From the NCBI RefSeq assembly GCF_900099765.1, contig NZ_FNDX01000003.1:266741-330740 (forward strand): 64,000 bases of DNA, given 5' to 3'. This DNA comes from Paenibacillus typhae (GTDB lineage Bacteria > Bacillota > Bacilli > Paenibacillales > Paenibacillaceae). The position numbers and the translations under genes are program-made. Position 1 is the first letter of the stretch; each line of letters starts with the position of its first letter. Below are positions 52,465 to 62,103 of the stretch, in pieces. The notes beneath the pieces were generated by a model. That model did no database searches and had not been told where the DNA came from. It saw nothing but the letters and a program-made list of their open reading frames with translations.

Positions 52465-54706
52465 CAGAATCCCCTCCATTCAGCTTGTGAACTTCATAAC
52501 CATCCTGAATAACCGTTACCCGGTAGCGTTCGCCCCGCCAGGCCAGCGGGAAGCTTAGCTCCTCCCAGCCCTCAGGCAACCGGGGCTGCAGCTCAATGCT
52601 CTCACTCCACATCGCACTCTTCAGACCGGCAAAGCCGTACACGATCAGCTGCCACAATCCGCCGCAGTTAGCGATATGAATCCCTTCAGCGGCGCCTTTC
52701 TTCTCTGCGGAGAGATCAATAGCCATCACCCGCTGCAGGAAATTGGCTGCAGTTTCCTTCTGGTTCAGCCAGGAAGCAACAATACCGTGCACCGCCACCG
52801 ACAAGGAGGAATCATGGGTTGTGATTGGCTCATAATAATTATAGGCAGCCTTCAGCTGCTCCTCCGTGAATTCCTGCGGGAACAGCAGCATAAGTTCCAG
52901 TACATCCGCCTGCTTCAGCGCCTTGGAGCGGTAATTGCGCTCCTGGGAGATGAAATGGCCGAAGGGTCTGGACCTGTCGGTCCAGATGCTGTCAAAATCT
53001 AAATCTGCATAAGAAGCGAAATCATCTGATTGCGGTACAATCTCCGTCTTGCTGTCATATGGCAGTCTCAGCTTCTCCGCCGTATTCCGGAAGAGCTCAC
53101 GCTCCTCCGGATCGAGACACAGCCGTTCTGCCGCAGCCGCATAGCTCTCCGGCCTAATGCCCTGCAGGCTGTCCAGACAGGCAACGGTCTGCTCCAGGCT
53201 GAATTTGACCATGCGGTTGGTGAAGGCATTGTTACGGGTTAAAGGCAAATATTCGTCCGGGCCCATAACGCCGAGCAGCTCGCAGGTTCCCTCCCGGTTC
53301 CAGTCCACCCGGCCGCACCAATAGCGAGCCGTCTCTACCAGCATGTCAATGCCGTACTGCTCCAAAAATGCTTCATCCCCGGTAGCCCTGACATAATGAT
53401 ACATAGCATATACTATGTCCGCTGTTATATGAATTTCATGGTCTGCATACTGCCAGTTCGCACATTGCTCTTCCCCGCTTATCGAGGACTCCCAGGCATA
53501 ACGTGCTCCCCGGTATCCGTATTTCTGTGCGTTCCGCTTAGCGCCTTCCAGTGTATTGTATCGGAACAGCAGCAGATTACGGGCGGCCTGCGGATTGGTG
53601 TGCAGGAAGAAAGGCAGCAGGTTGATCTCTGTATCCCAGAAATATCTGCCGAAATATGCCTCACCGGCATAGCCCTTGGCACAGATCGCCACCCGGGCAT
53701 CCCGGGCCGCATTCGAGCGGATCAGATGATAGAGCGATGCGCGGACACTTAATTGCGCGTGATCATCGCCTTTGATGGCGACATCGGCTTCCTGCCACTT
53801 ACGCTTCCAGCTCTCTGCATGCCGGTGATACAGCTGTTCCCAGCCCAGACTCCGTGCACGGCTCAGCTCTGTAAGCGCCCTGCTGCGCACCGCCCCTTCC
53901 TCCGGATCACGGTCCGTTGTTACCGCAATCAGCTTGCTCAGCGTGAACCGGTTCCCGGCCTGCAGCTTGCATTCCCCGCGCAGCGCAGCCATCAGCGGAG
54001 TATGTTCTGCTTGCCAGCTTAACGGTTCTGAGGTTTCCAGGACAGCATGCATGAAGATCTGATTGCCTTCCTCCGTCAGCGTCTCCAGGGACATGCTGCC
54101 TTCATTGAAGTCAGCCGACGGGATGACTCGTGCAAAATGATTCATGCCATTGGTCCGCACATCTGCCCGGAGGGTTGCTTTCACCTCCAGTTGGACTTCA
54201 CCCGTTAAGACTTCGAGCTGAACCTGCTGGATGCTTAGATGTGTATCCGCCATGCTTAGGTACCGGCTGTAGGTACATTGAAGTTTCATACCCTCTTCCG
54301 TCTCCCACAGGAAGGAACGGTGAAGTCTTCCGTCACGCAGATCAAGCCTGCGGCTGTAGCCGCTGATCCGTGAGCGGTCCATATCCAGACGCTCGCCCGC
54401 AGAGCGGAATTCAAGTCCCAGGAAATACGGAAGATTCACAATCTCCTCCTTCAGTAAGGGATGCTGCCCGACAATGCCCGGGATATAGGTTCCTTGCTTG
54501 GACTTCGGGTGCCGCGGCTTCTCCAGCGTGACGTTATCCGGAAAGCGCAGATACTCTTCATCCTGAGGGGCATCGCTGCATCCCTCCTCAAAGCTTGCGC
54601 GGACATGCATATAGCCGTTCCCCTGGGTAAACAGCCCTTCATAATGCTTGTGCAGTCCGGCGTGATACCCATTTTCCTGCAGGCACCACAGGTTATCCTC
54701 ATTCAT
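52445..54706 (-). CDS. GH65 glycoside phosphorylase
   Basis: 753 aa from the ATG at 54706, which has GGAGG 7 nt upstream; an ATG at 54763 overlapping the permease stop (ATGA) is the alternative. The enzyme splits an alpha-glucoside with phosphate to beta-glucose 1-phosphate. Order: N-terminal beta-sandwich (LFTQGNGYMHVRASFEEG), linker, alpha6/alpha6 barrel with general acid Glu485 in GVMGPDEYLP, NNAFTNRMVKF, phosphate-site KALKQADVLELM and THDSSLSVAVHGIVAS, C-terminal beta domain. Maltose and trehalose phosphorylases usually read GPDEYHE; here LP replaces HE, suggesting another acceptor. Context: own CUT1 transporter and beta-PGM. Confidence 0.93.
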   Translation of the reverse strand: MNEDNLWCLQENGYHAGLHKHYEGLFTQGNGYMHVRASFEEGCSDAPQDEEYLRFPDNVTLEKPRHPKSKQGTYIPGIVGQHPLLKEEIVNLPYFLGLEFRSAGERLDMDRSRISGYSRRLDLRDGRLHRSFLWETEEGMKLQCTYSRYLSMADTHLSIQQVQLEVLTGEVQLEVKATLRADVRTNGMNHFARVIPSADFNEGSMSLETLTEEGNQIFMHAVLETSEPLSWQAEHTPLMAALRGECKLQAGNRFTLSKLIAVTTDRDPEEGAVRSRALTELSRARSLGWEQLYHRHAESWKRKWQEADVAIKGDDHAQLSVRASLYHLIRSNAARDARVAICAKGYAGEAYFGRYFWDTEINLLPFFLHTNPQAARNLLLFRYNTLEGAKRNAQKYGYRGARYAWESSISGEEQCANWQYADHEIHITADIVYAMYHYVRATGDEAFLEQYGIDMLVETARYWCGRVDWNREGTCELLGVMGPDEYLPLTRNNAFTNRMVKFSLEQTVACLDSLQGIRPESYAAAAERLCLDPEERELFRNTAEKLRLPYDSKTEIVPQSDDFASYADLDFDSIWTDRSRPFGHFISQERNYRSKALKQADVLELMLLFPQEFTEEQLKAAYNYYEPITTHDSSLSVAVHGIVASWLNQKETAANFLQRVMAIDLSAEKKGAAEGIHIANCGGLWQLIVYGFAGLKSAMWSESIELQPRLPEGWEELSFPLAWRGERYRVTVIQDGYEVHKLNGGDSVAGATI

Positions 54707-54759
54707 CTGCCATCCTCCGATTTCTCCGGCATATTCCCTTTCAGTCATCCTCCGCTTCA

Positions 54760-55584
54760 TCATCCCTTAACCGCTCCCGCAGCAAGACCCGATACCACCT
54801 GCTCCTGCAACAGGATATAGACCACTATACTCGGGATGATGACGACCATCGTGGCCGCGAACATGACCCCGTAATCACTGGCAAACTGGCTTTTGAAATA
54901 ATAGAGCGCAAGCGGCAGTGTCCGGCTTTGATTGCCTGTCGTCAGAATGATCGCGAATTGGAATTCATTCCAGCAGAGCAGGAACTGCATAACACCCGCC
55001 GTGCCAAAGCCCGGTTTCGAGATTGGCAGAATAATCCGGAAGAAGGTCTGGATGAAGCTGGCTCCATCCAGATAGGCTGATTCTTCCATCTCCTTCGGGA
55101 TGGTCAGGAAATAGCTGGATAGAATATACAGTGAGACCGGCAGCCCAAAACCGGTATACACGATAATCAAACCGATCAGCTTGTCATACAGCCCAAGCGT
55201 GTTAACTGTCAGATACAGCGGCTGCAGCATGGCTGCGCCAGGTATTAATAGAGACAGGGAGAACGCGGCCATCAGCAGCTTCTTGCCGCGGAACTGGAAA
55301 CGCGCCAGTACATAAGCAGCCATTCCGAGGAGCAGCAGATTGAGTAATGTCCCGAAGATCGCAACGATCACGCTGTTAATGTAGAACCGGGAAATCGGCG
55401 CTATTTTGAAGGCCATTGTATAATTCGAAAAGCGAAAGCTGCTAGGCCAGCCAAGCGAATTCGTCAGAATCTCGGCATTTGTCTTAAAGGAAGCCAGCAG
55501 CACCCACAGGAACGGGCCCAGCGACAACAGGACGATCAGCAGCACAAAACCATATTTGAGTACAGACAAACCTTTTTTCAACAT
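54760..55584 (-). CDS. Carbohydrate ABC transporter permease (MalG-like, CUT1)
   Basis: 274 aa, six membrane helices; EAA-G loop EMEESAYLDGASFIQTFFRIILPIS and C-terminal VVSGLAAGAVKG. ATG at 55584 with GGGGTGAG just upstream; a start at 55644 would overlap the preceding gene by 40 bp and give an atypical N-terminus. Its stop codon overlaps a possible ATG of the GH65 gene. Partner of the MalF-like permease. Confidence 0.93.
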   Translation of the reverse strand: MLKKGLSVLKYGFVLLIVLLSLGPFLWVLLASFKTNAEILTNSLGWPSSFRFSNYTMAFKIAPISRFYINSVIVAIFGTLLNLLLLGMAAYVLARFQFRGKKLLMAAFSLSLLIPGAAMLQPLYLTVNTLGLYDKLIGLIIVYTGFGLPVSLYILSSYFLTIPKEMEESAYLDGASFIQTFFRIILPISKPGFGTAGVMQFLLCWNEFQFAIILTTGNQSRTLPLALYYFKSQFASDYGVMFAATMVVIIPSIVVYILLQEQVVSGLAAGAVKG

Positions 55585-55604
55585 TCTCACCCCATCCGCT
55601 CCAT

Positions 55605-56480
55605 TCAGTTTTGGGAGCTGCCTATTCTGAACAGATTTCGGCACAGCAGTACAAAGATCAAGCCAAAGCCGATTAGGAAGACACCAACTGAATTGGAATA
55701 ACCAAAGTTGTTATCCATCAGAGCGGTCTTGTAGATATAAATGGGCAGGTTCATGGTTTCATTACCAGGCCCGCCGCCTGTCGTCATCAAAATAATATCC
55801 ATCTTCTGCAGCATGCTTGTGCCGGACAGAATAACGCAGGTGCCGATAATGTTGCGCAGCATCGGAAGGATGATGTACAGATTGATCTTGAAACTGCTGG
55901 CCCCGTCGATGCGTGCGGACTCATACAGGCTTTCGGGAATCGCCGCGATTTCGGCCAGGATCAGAATGGTAACCACTGCTGCATAGGGCAGCCAGGTCAT
56001 GGTGACAGAGAGAAAGGCGGTGGAATAATCCATGAACCAGTTCTGGGAGTAATCGGCATTGCCAAACATACGGACAATGCTGTTCACCGCTCCGAAATCA
56101 GGATTAAGCATACACAGGAATAGCATACCTACAGCTGCCCCTGAGATGATGTTGGGAAACATGTACACCGTTCGTGCAAACTTCCAGTAGAACTGCTTCA
56201 TACTGAGAATGATAGCGAATAGGGTACCGATGGCGACGTGAACCGTGGACTGGAGTGCAACCCAGATCACCGTATTCAGTGCGCTTTTGCGAAAATCGGA
56301 ATCGTCCGTAAACAGCTGGATGTAATTGGCCAGACCATTAAATACAGGACTCCGTCCCGCTGACCATTCTGTAAAGGACGTACCGAACAGTATGACAAGG
56401 GATACGGCATAAACAATGATAAACAGTGCCACGGTGGGCAACAGGAAAAGCGCGATATACCCTTTATTTTTCCTAACCAT
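55605..56480 (-). CDS. Carbohydrate ABC transporter permease (MalF-like, CUT1)
   Basis: 291 aa, six membrane helices; GYIALFLLPTVALFIIVYAVSLVILFGTSF start and coupling loop ESLYESARIDGASSFKINLYIILPML (EAA-G), then TGGGPGNETMNLPIYIY, a hallmark of sugar permeases. ATG at 56480, nine nt after GGAGG. With the MalG-like partner and the binding lipoprotein it forms an importer, again without an ATPase gene nearby. Confidence 0.94.
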   Translation of the reverse strand: MVRKNKGYIALFLLPTVALFIIVYAVSLVILFGTSFTEWSAGRSPVFNGLANYIQLFTDDSDFRKSALNTVIWVALQSTVHVAIGTLFAIILSMKQFYWKFARTVYMFPNIISGAAVGMLFLCMLNPDFGAVNSIVRMFGNADYSQNWFMDYSTAFLSVTMTWLPYAAVVTILILAEIAAIPESLYESARIDGASSFKINLYIILPMLRNIIGTCVILSGTSMLQKMDIILMTTGGGPGNETMNLPIYIYKTALMDNNFGYSNSVGVFLIGFGLIFVLLCRNLFRIGSSQN

Positions 56481-56512
56481 CCATATGGTCCTCCCCAATC
56501 TTAAGCTTCTAT

Positions 56513-57859
56513 TTATTTATTTTTGGCAGCAATCTCCGTCAGTTCCTTAGCAATCTCTTCTGCAGTCGCCCGGCCGGCTGCCAGCTTCGGATACAGGTTC
56601 TTCCAGGCATCGGTTACGTTCGGGTAGACAATGGAGTCCAGTGTCCGGTAATGGAGCTGTGTTTTTTGAGCGACTGTGATCGATTCGACCATGATCGGAT
56701 ATTTCTCTTTAAGGGCATCTGATGGCTGAACTTCACTCGATACCGGCATTACGTTGCCGTATTCAAGCGCAATGGTCTGTCCTTCAAGCCCGGTTTTAAA
56801 CTTGATGAATTTCTCAGCGGCATCGCGGGTTTCCGGCGTCTGGGCTCCAATCATATAGCCAACCTCATAAGTGGAGATCAGGCTGTTGTTCGGATATGCG
56901 GCAACACCGACTTTTTTATCAAAACCTTCACTGGATTTAGCCGGATCGCTGAAGTCTCCAATCATCCAAGGACCGTTGGCAATCATCGCCGCCTTGCCCT
57001 GGCTGAAAGCATTCGCTGCATTGGCATAGCCCGCACCAAGCGCATCCTTGGTCGTATACTTCGCCAGCAGATCCTTCATCATGTTAAGCGCCTGAATCAT
57101 TTCCGGTGTATTGAAGTCAGTTGGGTGCAGGGTGTTCATGAATGCTTTGCCGTTCTCCCCGTTTGTACCGATCATCGCGGCAAGCAGCAGATTGGACGTC
57201 CAGGCGTTCTCCCCGGTCATCAGCGCAAGCGGCACGAAGCCTGCAGCCTTCAGCTTCTCGTTGTTGCTCATGAATTCATCCCAGGTCTCAGCCGGCTTGA
57301 TGCCCGCCTTCTCAAACATTTCTTTATTGTAGAAGTAGCCGATATTCTGCTTCTGGTCACTGATGGACCAGACCTTGCCGTCCCGGGTATTGGAAGCAAT
57401 AGCATCATCACCGATCGCCGCTTTCCATTCCGGGTCCTTGTCCAAATAGTCATTGAAAGGGGTTGCAAGATTTCCTTTGATCAGCACATCATTAATGCCG
57501 TCCTTACCCATAACGACATCCGGCACATCACCTGAGGCTGCCAGAATCTTGATCTTGTCGACGTATGCGGCATCACTTGGAATTTCTTCAACTACAACTT
57601 CTACTTCATCACCGTATTTTTCATTAAACTGCTTAATCTGTTCTTCTTCCATCTTGGCAGACGCATGGGTGCCGACCCGGAACGTAAGATACGATATTTT
57701 CACCGGTGCCTTGGCCGCAGGTGTAGCATTTCCTGAGCCGGAATTTGCCGCTTCTTCGCTGCTTTTAGGTGAATTGTCTGGACCGCAGGCTGATATAGAC
57801 ACCGCCAAAAGCAGAGCGCTGGCCAGAGTAAGGCCCGTTTTGTACAATGGTTTTTTCAA
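56513..57859 (-). CDS. Sugar ABC transporter substrate-binding lipoprotein
   Basis: 448 aa. Lipoprotein signal with lipobox VSISAC (Cys25), Ser/Gly/Ala-rich tether, then a type-1 sugar-binding fold (KIKILAASGDVPDVVMGKDG, AFSQGKAAMIANGPWMIGDF, YEVGYMIGAQTPETRDAAEKFIKF). TTG start, eight nt after AGGGGGA. First gene of the GH65 operon and so the likely capture protein for the alpha-glucoside the phosphorylase uses. Confidence 0.94.
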   Translation of the reverse strand: MKKPLYKTGLTLASALLLAVSISACGPDNSPKSSEEAANSGSGNATPAAKAPVKISYLTFRVGTHASAKMEEEQIKQFNEKYGDEVEVVVEEIPSDAAYVDKIKILAASGDVPDVVMGKDGINDVLIKGNLATPFNDYLDKDPEWKAAIGDDAIASNTRDGKVWSISDQKQNIGYFYNKEMFEKAGIKPAETWDEFMSNNEKLKAAGFVPLALMTGENAWTSNLLLAAMIGTNGENGKAFMNTLHPTDFNTPEMIQALNMMKDLLAKYTTKDALGAGYANAANAFSQGKAAMIANGPWMIGDFSDPAKSSEGFDKKVGVAAYPNNSLISTYEVGYMIGAQTPETRDAAEKFIKFKTGLEGQTIALEYGNVMPVSSEVQPSDALKEKYPIMVESITVAQKTQLHYRTLDSIVYPNVTDAWKNLYPKLAAGRATAEEIAKELTEIAAKNK

Positions 57860-58177
57860 CTTAAATCCCCCTTAAATAATTATGGCCTGATTCAGGTGCG
57901 TAACCCGGATGGCCAATTACAGTTGTTTACAGCTCTCATTGTAGAACAAAGATAAATCCGATAGAATTCGTTTTTCAGCATTATCTTTTATAATATCTTG
58001 AGCAAATGAGGCAGCGCGGCAGAATCATTGAAAGGGTTTTCAGTTTTTTTTAACTCTTTGTCGTTATCTTTACCACATGACCGAAAATGACCCGATTTCG
58101 CACTCTCCGGGTATTCGCCGTCAATAAATGATTATATAATGGCCTTACTAAAGTATCCCTACCAAGGAGCAAACAGC
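57860..58177. promoter_or_regulatory. Divergent control region of the GH65 operon and YesM/YesN pair
   Basis: TATAAT at 58135-58140 is a perfect -10 box for the kinase gene (no good -35). The palindrome TGAAAGGGTTTTCA (58029-58042) matches cre at all but one base (G for C at position 7). The rest is AT-rich; the binding-protein promoter could not be fixed. Confidence 0.5.
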
Positions 58178-60010
58178 ATGTTCAATCCACAGATTCTGCG
58201 CCGCCTCACCCTTCGTCCGGTTTCCGGTTTCATCTCCCGCATTCCGGTTAGAAACAAAATTGTAATGATCATCTTTCTTCTGATTCTGCTGCCGATGACG
58301 TTTGCAGGCTGCTATTTCTACTGGAGTATCTCCCAGATTCTGACTCGCAATGCCAATGACAATCTGTCCCTTCTGATCCGCCAGACCAACGATAATATTA
58401 CGAAATCCTTTGAGATAATTGATAATACCTCCCTGCATTTCCTCTCCAATAAAATGGTAAGAACCTGGTTGATTGACGATGTACCGCTGGGCGATGACTT
58501 TTACAAAGACTTCACCAATAAGACCGGACTGGAAGAGGATCTTAAATATAGCCTGATGTTCAACAATGCCTGGAATTTCAGCCTGCTCTCTACCGCTTAT
58601 GTATTTTTTGATTCCAGTAACTATGTATCTGTGCTAAAGTCCCAACCTAATATTGAACAGGTGAACAAGAACAATCTTGCAGTTTACCGGTCAGTGAATG
58701 AACGGACGTTACGGGGAAAGGAGATTATTACCCCAAGCCTTGCAGATCCTACATTATACTTCATACGGATTGTATCTAATATCAACCTTCCCAAGCAGCG
58801 CCTGACGCTGATCTTCGGTACGAATGAAGCAGACTTAGCTCAGGAATACTCCGGGCTGCTCACCTTCACGGGTGCCAAGGCCTACATTATTGATGCTCAG
58901 GGAATGATCTATTCCAGCGCCGATAAGCAGGAGTTAGGCTCTATTATCTCTTCCGATATGCTGGCTCTGGAGGACAACACCGAGGTAAGAGAAATCAGGC
59001 TCAATCAGGAGACCTATCTGGCGGCTTCCCGCAGCATCGGCAACACCGGCCTTACCTTTATCGCAGGCATACCCAAGAAGCAGGTACTCTCCAAATTATC
59101 CGGGAGCATGCATAATTACATCTGGATCATCACTCTGATTGCTGTTGTATCGCTTGCCGCCGGAGTCCTGCTGTCCCTCCGGTTTACCCGGATCATCCGT
59201 GATCTGCTGCGGAGTATCCGTAAGGTCAAGAATGGGGATTACAATTCAAGAATGCCGGTCTTCAAGGATGTAGAGCTCAATCAGCTCAGCAGCACCTTCA
59301 ACAATATGACTGACGAGATCAATTATCTCATTAAGGAAGTGTATGAGAAGCACCTGCTGATTAAGGATTCGGAAATCAAGTTTCTGCAAGCCCAGATGAA
59401 TCCTCACTTTCTGTTTAATACGCTGATCACCATCGGCTATAAAGCCAGGCTGTCAAGAGATGAGACCGTTTACAAGATGGTAACCTCCCTTACAGAACTC
59501 CTGCAGGCGAGCATTTATTCCAACAGCCTGGCCAAAATCCCGATCCGGCAGGAGCTGGATTTCATCAGCTTCTATTTGTATCTGCAGAAGGAGAGGTTTG
59601 AAGATAAGCTGGAGTATACGATTGAGATCGAGGATGAAGCCATACTGGATCTCCTGCTGCCCAAACTGAGCGTCGAGCCTTTGGTGGAGAATGCTGTGGT
59701 GCACGGTGTCGAGAAAATGCTCGGCAAAGGGCGAATCCACATCCGCATTTACCGCAAAAACGAATCGGTTTATTTCGAAATCACGGATAACGGCACAGGC
59801 TTTGAGCATGTGCCGCGAGACTGGAATAATTTCGAGAACCTGACGATACGCAAACAAGGCCATAACAACATTGGTCTGATCAACACGCATAAACGGGTCA
59901 AGCTGATCTACGGCGAGCCCTACGGCATTGAGATCGAGAGCGACTTTGGGGCCGGCTCCAGAGTAACTCTACACATACCTGCAGATCGGGGGGAGCAACC
60001 GTATGTATAA
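58178..60010 (+). CDS. YesM-type sensor histidine kinase
   Basis: 610 aa. TM1 (about 25-50), extracellular Cache/double-PAS-like sensing domain (50-310), TM2 (about 315-337), HAMP (SIRKVKNGDYNSRMPVFKDVELNQLSSTFNNM), then the LytS/YesM-type kinase core with phospho-acceptor His410 in AQMNPHFLFNTL and ATP site PLVENAVVHGVE, DNGTGF, GLINTHKRVKLIYG. ATG at 58178 has AAGGAG 8 nt upstream; an earlier in-frame start has none. It should sense an extracellular sugar or its binding protein and drive the divergent GH65 transporter operon. Confidence 0.95.
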   Translation: MFNPQILRRLTLRPVSGFISRIPVRNKIVMIIFLLILLPMTFAGCYFYWSISQILTRNANDNLSLLIRQTNDNITKSFEIIDNTSLHFLSNKMVRTWLIDDVPLGDDFYKDFTNKTGLEEDLKYSLMFNNAWNFSLLSTAYVFFDSSNYVSVLKSQPNIEQVNKNNLAVYRSVNERTLRGKEIITPSLADPTLYFIRIVSNINLPKQRLTLIFGTNEADLAQEYSGLLTFTGAKAYIIDAQGMIYSSADKQELGSIISSDMLALEDNTEVREIRLNQETYLAASRSIGNTGLTFIAGIPKKQVLSKLSGSMHNYIWIITLIAVVSLAAGVLLSLRFTRIIRDLLRSIRKVKNGDYNSRMPVFKDVELNQLSSTFNNMTDEINYLIKEVYEKHLLIKDSEIKFLQAQMNPHFLFNTLITIGYKARLSRDETVYKMVTSLTELLQASIYSNSLAKIPIRQELDFISFYLYLQKERFEDKLEYTIEIEDEAILDLLLPKLSVEPLVENAVVHGVEKMLGKGRIHIRIYRKNESVYFEITDNGTGFEHVPRDWNNFENLTIRKQGHNNIGLINTHKRVKLIYGEPYGIEIESDFGAGSRVTLHIPADRGEQPYV

Positions 60011-61625
60011 GGTGATGATTGTTGATGATGAGCCTGTGATCAAAAAGGGGCTGCAGTGTTTCATTGATTGGAGTGTCCTGGAGTGCGAAGTCGTCTGTGA
60101 GGCCTCCAACGGGATCGAAGCCGTCGAGCTGCTGGACTATTATGAGATCGATATTATAGTAACCGATATCCGGATGCCGGGAATGGATGGTCTTGCATTG
60201 TCAGATTATGTACACCGGAATTCTCCGCAGATCAAGGTGATCATTCTTACAGCCTTCGCGGATTTCTCCTACGCGCAGACCGCCATTCAATATGAAGTCG
60301 TCGATTTCGTGGTCAAGACCAATCCAACAGAGCAGATTCCGCGGGCCATTGAAAAGGCAACCCGGCTGCTGGAAAAAGAGCGGGAGCAGATGCAGAAGGT
60401 GCGGCAACTGGAGAGCAAGCTCAACGATAATCTGTCCGAAATTAGTGAGAAATTCCTGAAGGAAGTGTTAGGGGGCCTGATTAGCGATGAATTAAGTTTA
60501 CTCAGCCGCTCCAGAGAGCTGGGACTAGAGCTCAAGAACTATTTTGGAGTCTATATGGAGGTTAAAGAAATACCAGGGCCCCAGGCTAACAGCAGCGCAA
60601 AGACAAATGAATATCACCGGTTCCTGGCCTCCATCCGTCACTTCCTTGTACTAGCTTTCGGGGAACGCCCTTCTTATATTATGCCCATGGAAAAAAACAC
60701 CCTGCTGGCGCTTGTCTCCATGGACGGCAGCAATGCATCCGTCTCCACCCAGACGCTGCTTACAATCAGTAATGAAATCCTCGCCATGGCTGAGAACTTC
60801 AGGCAATATCATGTCAATGTCGGCATCAGCCTGTTCCATCGGGATGTCCTGTCACTAAGGGAGGCCTATCTTGAAGCAAGAGAGGCGCTGCAGGGCAGCT
60901 TTTATAATGATAATTATGTGGCTGTATATATGCCTTATACGGGCAAGGCACTGACTCCCGGAGCTCCGCCCCATCACGCCGCCGAGCAGATCGCCGGACA
61001 TCTTCAGCAAGGCCATAGCGAGCTTGCTATTCAGCAGCTGGACCAGTTACTTGAGAATTACCGGAGCACCAAAGAGCCAATTGAGAATGTAAAAGTAGCT
61101 TGTCTGCTTATCGGTTCCTACTGCTTCCGTCTGCTGAGCACAAGTACGCCATTCGCACCGGAAATCGAGGAGAGCCAGTCTGCGGTGTACAAGCAAATCC
61201 AGGAAAGCACGAGCATTCAGCTTTTAACAGACATCCTTAAGCGTTTAATCCAGAGCTGTTCCAGGGCAATGGCTCAGAATGACATACAGCCCAATTACAT
61301 TGTTATCGAATGCCAGAAGTATATACGGGAGAATTACAACCAGAACCTGAATCTGCAGATCATTGCCGATCATATCCACATCAACAGCAGCTATCTGAGC
61401 CGGCTTTACAAAAAGGTAACCGGTGAATCCATCATCGATGTGATCAACAAATACCGGATTGAAATGGCCAAGAAGCTGCTCCGGAATCCGGCGAGCAAAG
61501 TCTTTGAAGTCGCAGAAGCCGTTGGAATTGAGACTCCGGCCTATTTCACCCACGTGTTCTCCAAATATACAGGCATGAGTCCCAAGGAATACAAGCTGAA
61601 TTATTCACAGACTGAATTGGGATAA
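60003..61625 (+). CDS. YesN-type response regulator (receiver + AraC domain)
   Basis: 540 aa. Receiver (1-120) with D8/D9, phospho-acceptor Asp55 in VTDIRMPGMDG and Lys105; the residue after the lysine is Thr (FVVKTNP), where KP is the rule. A coiled-coil-like stretch (118-150), a central domain, and an AraC DNA-binding domain (about 435-535: NLQIIADHIHINSSYLSRLYKKVTGESIIDVI; VAEAVGIETPAYFTHVFSKYTGMSPKEYK). Overlaps the kinase gene by 8 bp. Expected target: the divergent GH65 operon. Confidence 0.95.
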   Translation: MYKVMIVDDEPVIKKGLQCFIDWSVLECEVVCEASNGIEAVELLDYYEIDIIVTDIRMPGMDGLALSDYVHRNSPQIKVIILTAFADFSYAQTAIQYEVVDFVVKTNPTEQIPRAIEKATRLLEKEREQMQKVRQLESKLNDNLSEISEKFLKEVLGGLISDELSLLSRSRELGLELKNYFGVYMEVKEIPGPQANSSAKTNEYHRFLASIRHFLVLAFGERPSYIMPMEKNTLLALVSMDGSNASVSTQTLLTISNEILAMAENFRQYHVNVGISLFHRDVLSLREAYLEAREALQGSFYNDNYVAVYMPYTGKALTPGAPPHHAAEQIAGHLQQGHSELAIQQLDQLLENYRSTKEPIENVKVACLLIGSYCFRLLSTSTPFAPEIEESQSAVYKQIQESTSIQLLTDILKRLIQSCSRAMAQNDIQPNYIVIECQKYIRENYNQNLNLQIIADHIHINSSYLSRLYKKVTGESIIDVINKYRIEMAKKLLRNPASKVFEVAEAVGIETPAYFTHVFSKYTGMSPKEYKLNYSQTELG

Positions 61626-61630
61626 AAAAA

Positions 61631-61713
61631 CACCTGGAACGCAAGGCAACAAACGCAAACCAGCGATCCTTCCTGACATCGGAGGACCGCTGCTTTGTTG
61701 ATGATTACAGGTG
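61631..61713 (+). terminator. Nested inverted repeats after the YesN gene
   Basis: Three nested arms: CACCTG (61631-61636)/CAGGTG (61708-61713), CAACAAA (61647-61653)/TTTGTTG (61694-61700), CAGCGATCCT (61661-61670)/AGGACCGCTG (61683-61692, one mismatch). The T run is poor, so it is a structured 3' end rather than a textbook terminator. Confidence 0.6.
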
Positions 61714-61730
61714 CTTCTACGCTAGTCCGA

Positions 61731-62010
61731 TCAGCCGTTGATCAGGGGAACGGCCTCGGCACGGGTAGCTTGGGTCTGCGGCCTATTGCTGCCGTCGTCC
61801 GACATGCGGCGATGAGGCCTGCAACAGAGCTTCTACCACCGCATCAATGGCCCACCCTCAATGCGCACGGCGTTGGCGACCCACCGGCCGCATCAGGTCC
61901 GGAAGCTGCTTACGCCGGGACTCCGGCCAGACTGTTAATATTCTCGTACGCCCAGCGGCCCGCAGTACCCGTGAAGGCATTCAAATGTCTTCCGAGCCCC
62001 AGGAGAAAAT
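61731..62010 (-). pseudogene. Decayed SLH-domain remnant
   Basis: Minus-strand frames contain pieces of two SLH domains out of frame with each other: NAFTGTAGRWAYENINSLAG (about 61984-61916), GWAIDAVVEALLQ (about 61855-61817), and SDDGSNRPQTQATRAEAV (about 61803-61750). In intact SLH domains these read F-D-x-x-GHWA-x-x-x-I and TRAEAV-x-L-I. Stops and frameshifts separate them and no start or rest of a gene is present, so this is the tail of a lost S-layer protein gene. Confidence 0.65.
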
Positions 62011-62103
62011 AAGAGGATTCGGCGTTAATTCTATGGATCATCAGGTTCAGAATAATTAGGTGCTTTTTCCACTGAATTCTGAGGAACAAGATTTCCCGAA
62101 TAA

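Noticed and set aside
61695..62012. Plus-strand frame of 105 codons after the YesN gene
   Set aside because: It is antisense to the SLH remnant and overlaps the nested inverted repeats; no ribosome site.
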